The notes under the pieces are model-generated. The model made no database searches. It was not told the DNA's origin and worked only from the letters and a program-made list of their open reading frames with translations. Positions 42,135-50,234 of a stretch of DNA of 64,000 bases are shown one piece after another. The first letter of the stretch is position 1, and every line of letters starts with the position of its first letter. The position numbers were made by a program, and so were the translations under genes. Source of the stretch: Collinsella sp. BG-O-102 (GTDB lineage Bacteria; Actinomycetota; Coriobacteriia; Coriobacteriales; Coriobacteriaceae); contig NZ_JAMOKO010000012.1 in assembly GCF_023656745.1 (NCBI RefSeq), forward strand, positions 1 through 64,000, read 5' to 3'.

Positions 42135-42915
42135 CGAACCCACTCCCAATCGCAGGATCCTCGGTTGCCGCTGCGGGCTGCTCCGCTTTTTTCTTATCAC
42201 CCAAAACCGTCATCGCGACGACGATGATCGCGGCAAAGATCGCCACGCCCGTCGTGCTAATGCCAAAGTAGGCGACGAGGAAGAAGCCAGCGAAGAAGAA
42301 CGGAGCCACTGTTTTGTTCATAATCATCTGCGCCAGCATCGCAAAGCCGAGTGCGGGCAAGAAGGCGGCGGCGACATCCATGCCGGTCTGAACGAAATCG
42401 GGGATGATGTTGAGCAGGCTGGCAACAGCATCGGCACCAAAGAAGAATGCCAGGGGAATAATCAGCAGGCCGCACCAGCTCTGCGCGTAACCGGCGATGA
42501 GCATGTTGCGCGTGATGGCCTTGGTGTCTCCGTCCTCGACGTTTTTGTCGATACGGTGCACCAGCAGCAGCATGACCGGTTGGCCCAGGGCCGTGTCGAG
42601 CGCCAGGACGATCGTGGCGATAGGAATACCCAGGGTCAGGGCCGCCGAAGCGTCCGCGCCGGCCTGCATGGCAAGAGATACGCCCAGGATAGTGCCGGAA
42701 ATCGTATCGGGCGGGTTATAGGCGCCGACCGAGATGGCGCCGACCATGGCAAGCTCCATCGTGGCGCCCATGATCGTGCCGGTCACCATGTCGCCCATGA
42801 CAAGGCCAACCAGAGGTCCGAGCACGATCGGGCGCTGGAGGTAGCTCGTGCCCGTCAGCCACTCGGAATAACCCAAAAGGGCAATAAGGAAAATCAGGAT
42901 TGTCTTGATAACCAT
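42124..42915 (-). CDS. PTS mannose/fructose/sorbose family IIC component (cassette 2)
   Basis: This gene encodes a 263-residue polytopic membrane protein with the IIC hallmark Gly-Pro-Leu-Val-Gly-Leu-Val-Met-Gly-Asp near residue 35 and several Gly-rich helices. The tail is acidic and polar. It follows IIB by eight bases and overlaps IID, so the three subunits are translated together. Sequence divergence from the IIC of the other cassette is high. Confidence 0.92.
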   Translation of the reverse strand: MVIKTILIFLIALLGYSEWLTGTSYLQRPIVLGPLVGLVMGDMVTGTIMGATMELAMVGAISVGAYNPPDTISGTILGVSLAMQAGADASAALTLGIPIATIVLALDTALGQPVMLLLVHRIDKNVEDGDTKAITRNMLIAGYAQSWCGLLIIPLAFFFGADAVASLLNIIPDFVQTGMDVAAAFLPALGFAMLAQMIMNKTVAPFFFAGFFLVAYFGISTTGVAIFAAIIVVAMTVLGDKKKAEQPAAATEDPAIGSGFDEF

Positions 42916-42923
42916 GACGGCCC

Positions 42924-43394
42924 CTAACCGATGACCTTCGCGGCGTCAGTCTTCGCATCTGCCGGAATCATCTGAATGAACAGCTCGTAGCCTTCGCTGA
43001 GCAGCTCTTTGACATATGCCTCGTTTTCGGGCGTAAGGAACACGCTCGTCGAGACCTGGCGGGCATCCTCGCTAAAGGCAACGTTGCCGAGGTTGATCTT
43101 CTTGACCTCCATCGCCTTGGCGACGGCACCGGCCTGCTGGATCGTCTCGCAAACCACGAAGAGCTTGTACTTGTCGGTCACACCGCTCTGGAGCGCCTTG
43201 ACGGCGTCCTCGGTGTTTTTGACAACGACCTTGCAGCCCTCCGGCTTTGCAAGGGACAGGGCCTGCAGACGAAGCTTGTCATTGAGGACCGTGTCGCTCA
43301 CCAGCAGGATGCAGTCGGCACCCAGAGCCGAGGTCCAGCTAACGGCAACCTGGCCGTGAAGCAGTCGATAATCTACACGAATCATCTGAATCAT
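42924..43394 (-). CDS. PTS mannose family IIB component (cassette 2)
   Basis: This gene encodes a 156-residue cytoplasmic phosphocarrier. The active histidine is residue 13 in Tyr-Arg-Leu-Leu-His-Gly-Gln-Val, followed by Val-Ala-Val-Ser-Trp, as in all IIB(Man) proteins. It accepts phosphate from IIA and passes it to the imported sugar. GGGAGC lies upstream of the ATG. Confidence 0.95.
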   Translation of the reverse strand: MIQMIRVDYRLLHGQVAVSWTSALGADCILLVSDTVLNDKLRLQALSLAKPEGCKVVVKNTEDAVKALQSGVTDKYKLFVVCETIQQAGAVAKAMEVKKINLGNVAFSEDARQVSTSVFLTPENEAYVKELLSEGYELFIQMIPADAKTDAAKVIG

Positions 43395-43411
43395 GATGTG
43401 CTCCCTAGTGG

Positions 43412-43828
43412 TTAAAACTCATCGAGTTCGGCCTGCCCCAGCAGGTCGTTGACGTACTTGACCTTGGTGTCGTCCGCCTCGACGATCTGGCGGATGGCCT
43501 CATCGATCGGGGTGGATTCGGGCACGAACAGCAGCTGAATAAGGAGCGGCAGGTTCATATTGGTCACGAGGTGCGTGTTGGGACGCGTCTGGACGATCTT
43601 GGTGAACTCGTTGTTGACACTGCCGCCAAAGAGGTCGGTGCAAACAACGACCTCATCGTCCGCGGCAAAGCCGTCCAGAATCGCTGCGGCCTCTTTGGTC
43701 AGGTCCTCGTTTCCGTCGACATACATAGAGAGCGCATGGACGTTTTCGCGCTCGCCGGAAAGCAGTCCAATGCTCTCGACGATTCCAGACGCAAAATGGG
43801 CATGGGATGCAACGATAAACTGCCTCAT
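43412..43828 (-). CDS. PTS mannose family IIA component (cassette 2)
   Basis: This gene encodes a 138-residue phosphocarrier. The active site His is in Val-Ala-Ser-His-Ala-His-Phe-Ala-Ser-Gly near the N-terminus, and Cys-Thr-Asp-Leu-Phe-Gly-Gly-Ser-Val-Asn-Asn is typical. The start at 43828 has GGGG upstream; the frame opens earlier at 43876. It is preceded by an intercistronic terminator, which may lower its expression relative to the deglycase. Confidence 0.94.
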   Translation of the reverse strand: MRQFIVASHAHFASGIVESIGLLSGERENVHALSMYVDGNEDLTKEAAAILDGFAADDEVVVCTDLFGGSVNNEFTKIVQTRPNTHLVTNMNLPLLIQLLFVPESTPIDEAIRQIVEADDTKVKYVNDLLGQAELDEF

Positions 43829-43857
43829 TCGATTCCCCTTTCTTGCGAATTTCGGCA

Positions 43858-43887
43858 TAAAAATGCCCGGACGCATGCGCCCGGGCA
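43858..43887 (-). terminator. Intercistronic terminator between deglycase and IIA in cassette 2
   Basis: TGCCCGG pairs with CCGGGCA around a ten-base loop, and ATTTTTATG follows on the minus strand. It sits between the deglycase stop (43923) and the IIA start (43828), where partial read-through would set subunit ratios. The other cassette has no such hairpin at this place. Confidence 0.65.
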
Positions 43888-43922
43888 GGGTGCTTCTTGA
43901 TCAGTAGCTTATTTGTCACCGA

Positions 43923-44984
43923 TTAGTAGTCGAACTGGTGATAGTAACGACGGTAGTTGAGGTTGTGCTTGGTGACCGTCTCGTAGTAAGCGGCAAGGCG
44001 ATCGGTGATCAGCGAGGAGAGAATCCACGGGGAGACGATGACGCGGAACTCGTCGTCAAGGCCGGGGATCGCGAACTCGGCGGTGTCGATGATGTTGATG
44101 TCGGTGTCGCCGGTCACACCGCGGGTCAGGAAGGCGCGGACGCGCTCGTCGAGCTTGCGGTTCTCGTCCTCGCCCATGAACAGGAACACGGGGACGCCGG
44201 GCTCCACGAGCTCGAGGGTGCCGTGGAAGAAGTCGGCCGAGGTGATGTAGCGGGTGCGCTTCCACTGCATCTCCTCGAGGATGCACATCGAGAACAGGAT
44301 CGTCTCGCCCCACAGGGCGCCCGAGCCGATGAACATGGTGTAGGGGGCCAGGGCATACTTCTTGGCGAGCTCCTCGGCGCGCGGCTCGAAGCTCTTGCGG
44401 ATGTCGACCAGGTGGGTCCAAACATCCTTGGTCTGCTCAATAAACTTGTCGAACTTGGGGAAGCAGCCGCGGCGGTTGAGCAGGCGCAGGCCGAAGCAGT
44501 CGGCGAGGTAGTAGCCCATCTCGCAGCCGCCGTTACCGTGATCGGAAGCCATCTTGACGCAGTTCTCGGCGCCGACAGCCTGGCCGATGGGGCCCTCGGG
44601 CTTGGTCATGGCGTAGACGCGCACGCCCATGTCCTTCATCTTCTTGACGGCCTCGAGGACCTCGGGGGTGGTGCCGGACTCGGAGGCGGTGATCACGACG
44701 GACTTCTCGGTCATGCGCTTGTGGCCCATGACGTTCCACTCGGCGGCGTGGATCAGGTAGACCTCGAGGTCGCGGTCGCCGAACTTGTTCATGAGGTACT
44801 CGAGCTGCATGAGCTCGTCCCAGGTGCCGCCGACGCCCATCAGGAACACGGCGTCGTAGCCCTCGTCGGCGACCTTGTCGGCGAGCGCGGTCATCTTCTT
44901 GCCGGTCTCATAGACGTTCTTGCCGTCCTCGACGTAGCCCTCCTGGCTAAAGTGCATGATCTCGATCTTCTCGGTTTCCTTCAT
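43923..44984 (-). CDS. SIS-domain 6-phosphofructoselysine deglycase, FrlB/GfrF-like (cassette 2)
   Basis: This gene encodes a 353-residue protein with two SIS folds. It matches FrlB-type deglycases, which split a glycated amino acid 6-phosphate into hexose 6-phosphate and free amino acid. Features are Leu-Met-Gly-Val-Gly-Gly-Thr-Trp-Asp-Glu, Ala-Ser-Glu-Ser-Gly-Thr-Thr-Pro-Glu-Val, Phe-His-Gly-Thr-Leu-Glu-Leu-Val-Glu-Pro-Gly-Val-Pro, and the C-terminal Arg-Arg-Tyr-Tyr-His-Gln-Phe-Asp-Tyr. There is no glutaminase domain. The start at 44984 has AAAGGA upstream. It shares long identical DNA stretches with the gene at 49113. Confidence 0.85.
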   Translation of the reverse strand: MKETEKIEIMHFSQEGYVEDGKNVYETGKKMTALADKVADEGYDAVFLMGVGGTWDELMQLEYLMNKFGDRDLEVYLIHAAEWNVMGHKRMTEKSVVITASESGTTPEVLEAVKKMKDMGVRVYAMTKPEGPIGQAVGAENCVKMASDHGNGGCEMGYYLADCFGLRLLNRRGCFPKFDKFIEQTKDVWTHLVDIRKSFEPRAEELAKKYALAPYTMFIGSGALWGETILFSMCILEEMQWKRTRYITSADFFHGTLELVEPGVPVFLFMGEDENRKLDERVRAFLTRGVTGDTDINIIDTAEFAIPGLDDEFRVIVSPWILSSLITDRLAAYYETVTKHNLNYRRYYHQFDY

Positions 44985-45034
44985 GGCTTTTCCTTTCTGT
45001 CCTGCACGCGAATCTATACATCGCGTTTCTTTTC

Positions 45035-45112
45035 GATACCAATTATAGACATACACCTAACGTGTTTTTAATACCACTTTTCAATCTGTTCCAATCCTCG
45101 GTGAACGGTCGA
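45035..45112 (-). promoter_or_regulatory. Promoter and repeated GGTATC-type operators of cassette 2
   Basis: On the minus strand GGTATT (45070-45075) and GGTATC (45035-45040) are 35 bases apart, the second directly after a TATAAT box (45042-45047). Further upstream TCGACCGTTCACCG lies at 45099-45112. The same three blocks recur at 51382-51459 before the other operon. They are likely binding sites of the GntR regulators. Confidence 0.6.
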
Positions 45113-45160
45113 AATTCTCTGGTGAGTGGTATTAAATTACAATTTGATGTATAGCTAACG

Positions 45161-46369
45161 CTACTGGTGCCTCCCTTGCGTGACAAAGAACAGCGTTCCC
45201 ACCAGCGCAATAATGGTCGATGCCCCAAACAGCACCGCCTGAACGCCCAAAGCCTCCGCCAAAAACGGAGCCGCCAGCAGCGGCACCACGCCGGCGCTCA
45301 TCAGGCCAAAACGCACAAAGCCGGTAATACGCCCCAGGTATTTGATGTCGGCACGCTCCTGAATCAAGATCATCTGCAGTGGTTCCAGGAACCCCCAGGC
45401 CAGACCGTTAATCGCCTGACCGATAATCGCGACCCCCAGCATATCGGTGCCCACGTACACCATGGACCCAATGCCCACGGCCATGAGCGCGCCGAGCAGC
45501 AATCGCAGGTTGACATGGCGAGCAGAAAGCTTGGTCAGGATGAACGCACCCACCGAGGAAGTGAGGCCCACGACCGAGGACAGCCAGCCCAGCCAGACGA
45601 TATCCACGTTGAGCACATCGCGATAGAACAACGACTCCAGCGAATCGAACGCGCCAAACGCAAAGAAACCCAAAAATCCCGAGATAAAGATGAGACGCAG
45701 GTCGTGGTCGCGAAACGTAAATCGCGCACCCTCGGCCATGCCGCCCAGAATACCTCCCTTCGGCTTCTCCCCTTTTGGGGGAGCAACACGCTCGTGACAG
45801 CCCAAAGAGAGCACGGCCGCCGCACCCATCATGCCCGCCATGAGCAGATAGACCGATTGCGTGGCAAAACAGCTCACGATGGCACCACCGAGCAGCGGGC
45901 CAGCGGTATAGGCGATATTGCTGTAAAACACCATGAGACCGTTCACGCGGGTACGGCCCTCGGTGGTCGACTCTAGATATCCCGGAAACGCATGCGTGCA
46001 GGTGTTGATAAAGCCGCCCGCAAGTCCCAAGACGCACGCGGCAAACACAAGCCCGGGGACAGACAACGGCGCCAACCCCACGCCAAGCGAAAGCACCGCC
46101 GTAATCACGCACGTCACAAACGACGTCCGACGCGGCCCAAAGCGGTCGATGACCGATCCCGACACCATATTGCCCACCGACGTCATAAGATTGCGCATGA
46201 GCGTAATGGCGGCAACCAAAAAGGCCGTGCCGGCCAGATCATACGTGGCCGCACCGATAAGCCCCAAAAAGTAGACCGCGTTGTTGGCGCACCACTGCAG
46301 GGACTCAATAAGAATCAGCCTGACCTCTGCCGGCGTCAGGCGCATTGCTTCGCGATCCTTCGCGAACAT
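45161..46369 (-). CDS. MFS transporter
   Basis: This gene encodes a 402-residue protein with 12 predicted membrane helices. The loop 2-3 motif reads Gly-Ser-Val-Ile-Asp-Arg-Phe-Gly-Pro-Arg-Arg, the typical MFS A-motif (Asp-Arg). It resembles the drug or metabolite exporter-type MFS group. It lies alone between the two PTS cassettes, with its own GGAG ribosome binding site. A role in export of amino acids released by deglycation is possible but only inferred. It could equally be an unrelated insertion. Confidence 0.85.
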   Translation of the reverse strand: MFAKDREAMRLTPAEVRLILIESLQWCANNAVYFLGLIGAATYDLAGTAFLVAAITLMRNLMTSVGNMVSGSVIDRFGPRRTSFVTCVITAVLSLGVGLAPLSVPGLVFAACVLGLAGGFINTCTHAFPGYLESTTEGRTRVNGLMVFYSNIAYTAGPLLGGAIVSCFATQSVYLLMAGMMGAAAVLSLGCHERVAPPKGEKPKGGILGGMAEGARFTFRDHDLRLIFISGFLGFFAFGAFDSLESLFYRDVLNVDIVWLGWLSSVVGLTSSVGAFILTKLSARHVNLRLLLGALMAVGIGSMVYVGTDMLGVAIIGQAINGLAWGFLEPLQMILIQERADIKYLGRITGFVRFGLMSAGVVPLLAAPFLAEALGVQAVLFGASTIIALVGTLFFVTQGRHQ

Positions 46370-46386
46370 ACGAACTCCTTCTATAC

Positions 46387-46427
46387 AAAAAGGGGATGGA
46401 GGGCATAGACCTGCTCCATCCCCTTTC
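46387..46427 (-). terminator. Terminator of the distal PTS operon
   Basis: On the minus strand GGAAAGGGGATGGAG pairs with CTCCATCCCCTTTTT around a loop. It lies 34 bases after the IID stop and ends that operon before the MFS gene. Confidence 0.88.
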
Positions 46428-46460
46428 CAGGTTGCAATGAAAATCTATGCAGCCGGGCCC

Positions 46461-47285
46461 TTACGCCAGCACGCCGAAGAACGCGCCGATGATGCCCACG
46501 ACCATGGTGGCCACGATCAGCACCATGGGGTTGATCTTCTTGGACAGCAGCCAGTAGTACAGCCAGAAGGCGATCATGCCGAGCATGCCGGGCATGATGC
46601 CGTCCAGGATGTCCTGGAGGGTCTGGGCGTCCTCGCCCGAGCCGATGGCCACCGGGATGCTGGCCCAGAACATGTCCTTGCACATGGCGCCCACGACCAT
46701 GACGCCCACGATTCCCACGCAGGTCATGATCTTCTGCATGAGGCCGGTCCTCTGGGCCTCGTCCAGGAAGCCCACGCCCAGCTCGTAGCCCTTGACGGCG
46801 CCCCAGATGCGCAGCGCGAAGCCGGGGACGTTGTAGATGAGCAGGAAGGCGATGGGGCCGAAGGGGTTGCCGGCCTGGCACAGGCTGATGCCCACCGCGG
46901 CGGCGACCACGCGCAGCGTCGACAGGAAGATGGAGTCGCCGATGCCGGACAGCGGGCCCATGAGGGCGGCCTTGACGTCGTTGACGCTCTCGGGCTCGAT
47001 CTCGCCGCGGGCGACCTTCTCCTCCATGGCCATCGCGATGCCGCCGACGAACGGAGCGAACTGGACGGTGATGTTGAAGAACGCGCAGTGGCGGTGCAGG
47101 GCCGCGGCGTAGTCGTCGGGGCGGCCGGCGTAGATCTTCTTGAGCATGTTGGCGACCATCAGGCAGAAGGCGATGTTCATCTGCTTGTAGTAGGTCCAGG
47201 AGAACTCCATGCCCAGGGCGCCGACGTTGACGGCGCTCTTGATGAGGTCGGAGCGCGTGATCTTGTTCTCGGGACTAGAAGTCAT
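46461..47285 (-). CDS. PTS mannose/fructose/sorbose family IID component (cassette 1)
   Basis: This gene encodes a 274-residue membrane subunit. It has Ala-Leu-Met-Gly-Pro-Leu-Ser-Gly-Ile-Gly-Asp-Ser and C-terminal hydrophobic helices, as in the IID of cassette 2, but at clearly lower identity. The start at 47285 has GGAAGGGG nine bases upstream and overlaps the IIC stop by 11 bases; an ATG at 47294 is the alternative. Confidence 0.92.
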   Translation of the reverse strand: MTSSPENKITRSDLIKSAVNVGALGMEFSWTYYKQMNIAFCLMVANMLKKIYAGRPDDYAAALHRHCAFFNITVQFAPFVGGIAMAMEEKVARGEIEPESVNDVKAALMGPLSGIGDSIFLSTLRVVAAAVGISLCQAGNPFGPIAFLLIYNVPGFALRIWGAVKGYELGVGFLDEAQRTGLMQKIMTCVGIVGVMVVGAMCKDMFWASIPVAIGSGEDAQTLQDILDGIMPGMLGMIAFWLYYWLLSKKINPMVLIVATMVVGIIGAFFGVLA

Positions 47286-48048
47286 CGTCCTCATCCCCTT
47301 CCGCGGAGAGCTGGGGCTGGGCTCCGCCCAGGCCGAGCAGGTCGAACTTGTCGATGCCGATGATGATGGCGATCAGGGCGACGCCCAGGACGGGCACGTT
47401 GGCGTAGGAGCACAGCAGGAAGCCCAGGAAGTAGAAGGGCACGAGCTGCTTGGTGAGCACCAGGCGGCCGAGCATGGCGAAGCCCATGGCAGGCAGGAAG
47501 TTGGCGGCAACGCCAAAGCCAGCAAGGACAAAGGGCGGGATGAAGTCGAGCAGGCCCTGGATGGCGTCAGCACCCAGATAGAACGACAGCGAGCACAGCA
47601 GGAACGCCATGATGATACCGGTCAAACCGATCAGGAAGTGCATCGCATAGACGCCCTTAAGGTTGCCCTGGCCGGAGAAGACATCAGCGCGGTCAACCAG
47701 GATCGGCAGGGCGGCGTTAAGGATGTTCTTGATGGCAAGGCACAGCGTGGCGATGGGCATGGCAAGCGCGATGGCTGCCTCAGTGCTCTGGCCCAGCTGG
47801 ATAGCGAAGGCGCAGGCGAGCACGCCGCCGATCGTCTCATCAGGCGGCACGTAGGCGCCGATGGAGATCGAGCCCATGAACAGCAGCTCCAGACTCGCAC
47901 CGATCGCGAGGCCGGACTGCAGGTCCCCCAGCACCAGGCCCACGAGCGGGCACAGGACGATGGGGCGGAACGCATAGAGCGTACCGAGCTGGCAGTCGAA
48001 CTTACCAAATGCGGCGATAAGTCCGATGAGGATTGCTTGGGTAAGCAT
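47275..48048 (-). CDS. PTS mannose/fructose/sorbose family IIC component (cassette 1)
   Basis: This gene encodes a 257-residue polytopic membrane protein with Cys-Pro-Leu-Val-Gly-Leu-Val-Leu-Gly-Asp near residue 35 and an acidic C-terminus. It forms the transport channel with IID. A small hairpin CGAAGAG/CTCTTCG lies in the gap to the upstream IIB gene (48076-48095). Confidence 0.92.
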   Translation of the reverse strand: MLTQAILIGLIAAFGKFDCQLGTLYAFRPIVLCPLVGLVLGDLQSGLAIGASLELLFMGSISIGAYVPPDETIGGVLACAFAIQLGQSTEAAIALAMPIATLCLAIKNILNAALPILVDRADVFSGQGNLKGVYAMHFLIGLTGIIMAFLLCSLSFYLGADAIQGLLDFIPPFVLAGFGVAANFLPAMGFAMLGRLVLTKQLVPFYFLGFLLCSYANVPVLGVALIAIIIGIDKFDLLGLGGAQPQLSAEGDEDDDF

Positions 48049-48106
48049 ATATCCCCCTTTCCTAATAGGACACTACGAAGAGCTCAGACTCTTCGAAATT
48101 GAACGC

Positions 48107-48589
48107 CTAGAGCACGCTGGCGCAGTCGACCTTGGGGTCGTCGGCCAGGGGTCGAATCTCGACCTCGACGCCACGATCCAGCATCTCGCGCACATCGGCT
48201 TCCTCGGCCGCGGTCAGGAAGATCTGACGAGAGACCTGACGAGCATCGGGACGCTTCTCGTCCTTTGGCTTGGTGTTGCCCAGGTTGACCGACTTGATCT
48301 GCGGGCAGCCCTCAACAAGCTGCTTTGCCTCAGCAATAGTGGCGACACAGATGATCATCTTGTACTTGTCGGTCACGCCCGAGTTGATAGCTTCGATTGC
48401 ATGCTCCATATCTTTGATGACGAGCTTGCAGCCGGCAGGCTTGCCCATCTTGAGCGTCGTCTTCCACACCGGGTCGTTAGCGACCTTATCGCCCACGCAG
48501 AAGATGCAGTTGGAGCCAAGGCCCTGAACCCAGGAAACTGCGACCTGGCCATGAAGCAGGCGATGGTCAACGCGAAGTAGCTGAATCAT
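48107..48589 (-). CDS. PTS mannose family IIB component (cassette 1)
   Basis: This gene encodes a 160-residue phosphocarrier with active His 13 in His-Arg-Leu-Leu-His-Gly-Gln-Val followed by Val-Ala-Val-Ser-Trp. The start at 48589 has GGGGGG upstream; the longer frame to 48604 is less likely. It aligns with the IIB at 42924 along its whole length but is well diverged. Confidence 0.94.
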   Translation of the reverse strand: MIQLLRVDHRLLHGQVAVSWVQGLGSNCIFCVGDKVANDPVWKTTLKMGKPAGCKLVIKDMEHAIEAINSGVTDKYKMIICVATIAEAKQLVEGCPQIKSVNLGNTKPKDEKRPDARQVSRQIFLTAAEEADVREMLDRGVEVEIRPLADDPKVDCASVL

Positions 48590-48646
48590 AATGTGACCCC
48601 CCAAAGGTCTTGTGCCGTCTTACGGCGTGTCAGTAGGTGCTGCGGA

Positions 48647-49066
48647 TTAGAACTCTTCTTCCTCGTCGCCATCGACCAAAAGATCGTTGACAAACTTCAC
48701 GCGCGTATCGTCCGCAGCGACGATGGCGCGAATCGTCTCCTCAACCGGCGCCGACTCGTCAGAGAACAGCAGCTGGATGAGGAGAGGAAGGTTCATGTTG
48801 GTAACGAGGTACGTGCGGGGACGCGTCTGGACGATCTTGGTGAACTCGTTGTTGACGCTGCCGCCAAAGAGGTCGGTGCAGACAACGACATCATCGTCAG
48901 CAGACATGCCTGCCAGCAGTTTTTGGGCCTCCTCGGCCACGTCCATGCGGCCATCGACGAACATCGAAAGATCGTGGACGTTGTCGCGAGCGCCCGAGAG
49001 CAGCTCGACGCTCTCCTTGATGCCGGTAGCGAAGTGCGCATGGCTGGCGATGATGTACTGTCTCAT
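48647..49066 (-). CDS. PTS mannose family IIA component (cassette 1)
   Basis: This gene encodes a 139-residue phosphocarrier with His in Ile-Ala-Ser-His-Ala-His-Phe-Ala-Thr-Gly and Cys-Thr-Asp-Leu-Phe-Gly-Gly-Ser-Val-Asn-Asn. It is close to the IIA of cassette 2, and some of their DNA is the same. It lies 46 bases after the deglycase without a terminator between them. Confidence 0.94.
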   Translation of the reverse strand: MRQYIIASHAHFATGIKESVELLSGARDNVHDLSMFVDGRMDVAEEAQKLLAGMSADDDVVVCTDLFGGSVNNEFTKIVQTRPRTYLVTNMNLPLLIQLLFSDESAPVEETIRAIVAADDTRVKFVNDLLVDGDEEEEF

Positions 49067-49112
49067 TCTGTGTTCCCCTCAATAGCCCGGCACGTTCCCG
49101 CACCCGTTTTCT

Positions 49113-50174
49113 TTAGTAGTCGAACTGGTGATAGTAGCGACGGTACTTGAGGTTGTGCTTGGTGACCGTCTCGTAGTAGCGAGCCAGGCGGTCGGTCACG
49201 AGCACCGTCAGAATCCACGGGGAGACGATGACGCGGAACTCGTCGTCAAGGCCGGGGATCGCGAACTCGGCGGTGTCGATGATGTTGATGTCGGTGTCGC
49301 CGGTCACACCGCGGGTCAGGAAGGCGCGGACGCGCTCGTCGAGCTTGCGGTTCTCGTCCTCGCCCATGAACAGGAACACGGGGACGCCGGGCTCCACGAG
49401 CTCGAGGGTGCCGTGGAAGAAGTCGGCCGAGGTGATGTAGCGGGTGCGCTTCCACTGCATCTCCTCGAGGATGCACATCGAGAACAGGATCGTCTCGCCC
49501 CACAGGGCGCCCGAGCCGATGAACATGGTGTAGGGGGCCAGGGCGTACTTCTTGGCGAGCTCCTCGGCGCGCGGCTCGAAGCGCTTGCGGATGTCGAGCA
49601 TGTCCTTCCAGATATCCTTGGTCTGCTCGATAAACAGATCGAACTTGGGGAAGCAGCCGCGGCGGTTGAGCAGGCGCAGGCCGAAGCAGTCGGCGAGGTA
49701 GTAGCCCTTCTCGCAGCCGCCCGAACCATGGTCAGAAGCCATGGCGACGCAGTTCTCGGCACCCACAGCCTGGCCGATGGGGCCCTCGGGCTTGGTCATG
49801 GCGTAGACGCGCACGCCCATGCCCTTCATCTTCTTGACGGCCTCGAGGACCTCGGGGGTGGTGCCGGACTCGGAGGCGGTGAGCACGACGGACTTCTCGG
49901 TCATGCGCTTGTGGCCCATGGCGTTCCACTCGGCGGCGTGGATCAGGTAGACCTCGAGGTCGCGGTCGCCGAACTTGTTCATGAGGTACTCGAGCTGCAT
50001 GAGCTCGTCCCAGGTGCCGCCGACGCCCATCAGGAACACGGCGTCGTAGCCCTCGTCGGCGACCTTGTCGGCGAGCGCGGTCATCTTCTTGCCGGTCTCG
50101 TAGAGCGCCTTGCCGTCCTCGAGATAGCCCTCCTGGTCGAAATGCATGATCTCGATCTTCTCGGTTTCCTTCAT
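49113..50174 (-). CDS. SIS-domain 6-phosphofructoselysine deglycase, FrlB/GfrF-like (cassette 1)
   Basis: This gene encodes a 353-residue two-SIS protein, the same length as the gene at 43923. It has Gly-Val-Gly-Gly-Thr-Trp-Asp-Glu-Leu, Ala-Ser-Glu-Ser-Gly-Thr-Thr, Phe-His-Gly-Thr-Leu-Glu-Leu-Val-Glu-Pro-Gly-Val-Pro, and Arg-Arg-Tyr-Tyr-His-Gln-Phe-Asp-Tyr. Variable residues concentrate in the middle (about 150-215) and at a few N-terminal positions, which may alter substrate choice. AGGAGAG precedes the ATG. It is the second gene of the six-gene distal operon. Confidence 0.85.
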   Translation of the reverse strand: MKETEKIEIMHFDQEGYLEDGKALYETGKKMTALADKVADEGYDAVFLMGVGGTWDELMQLEYLMNKFGDRDLEVYLIHAAEWNAMGHKRMTEKSVVLTASESGTTPEVLEAVKKMKGMGVRVYAMTKPEGPIGQAVGAENCVAMASDHGSGGCEKGYYLADCFGLRLLNRRGCFPKFDLFIEQTKDIWKDMLDIRKRFEPRAEELAKKYALAPYTMFIGSGALWGETILFSMCILEEMQWKRTRYITSADFFHGTLELVEPGVPVFLFMGEDENRKLDERVRAFLTRGVTGDTDINIIDTAEFAIPGLDDEFRVIVSPWILTVLVTDRLARYYETVTKHNLKYRRYYHQFDY

Positions 50175-50234
50175 TTGTCTCTCCTTTCTGGGGTTGTTTC
50201 CACATCCCCCATGCCAACGGGCATCAAAACCCGC

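Noticed and set aside
43938-45071. 377-residue plus-strand frame (and its twin at 49128-50282) opposite the deglycases
   Set aside because: Both are Gly/Leu/Val/His-rich mirror frames of the deglycase genes, and their similarity to each other follows from the gene pair.
45000-45170. Sigma-54 promoter, as in gfr-type operons with LevR activators
   Set aside because: No TGGCAC-N5-TTGCA pattern was seen and no LevR-type regulator is encoded; GntR proteins are present instead.
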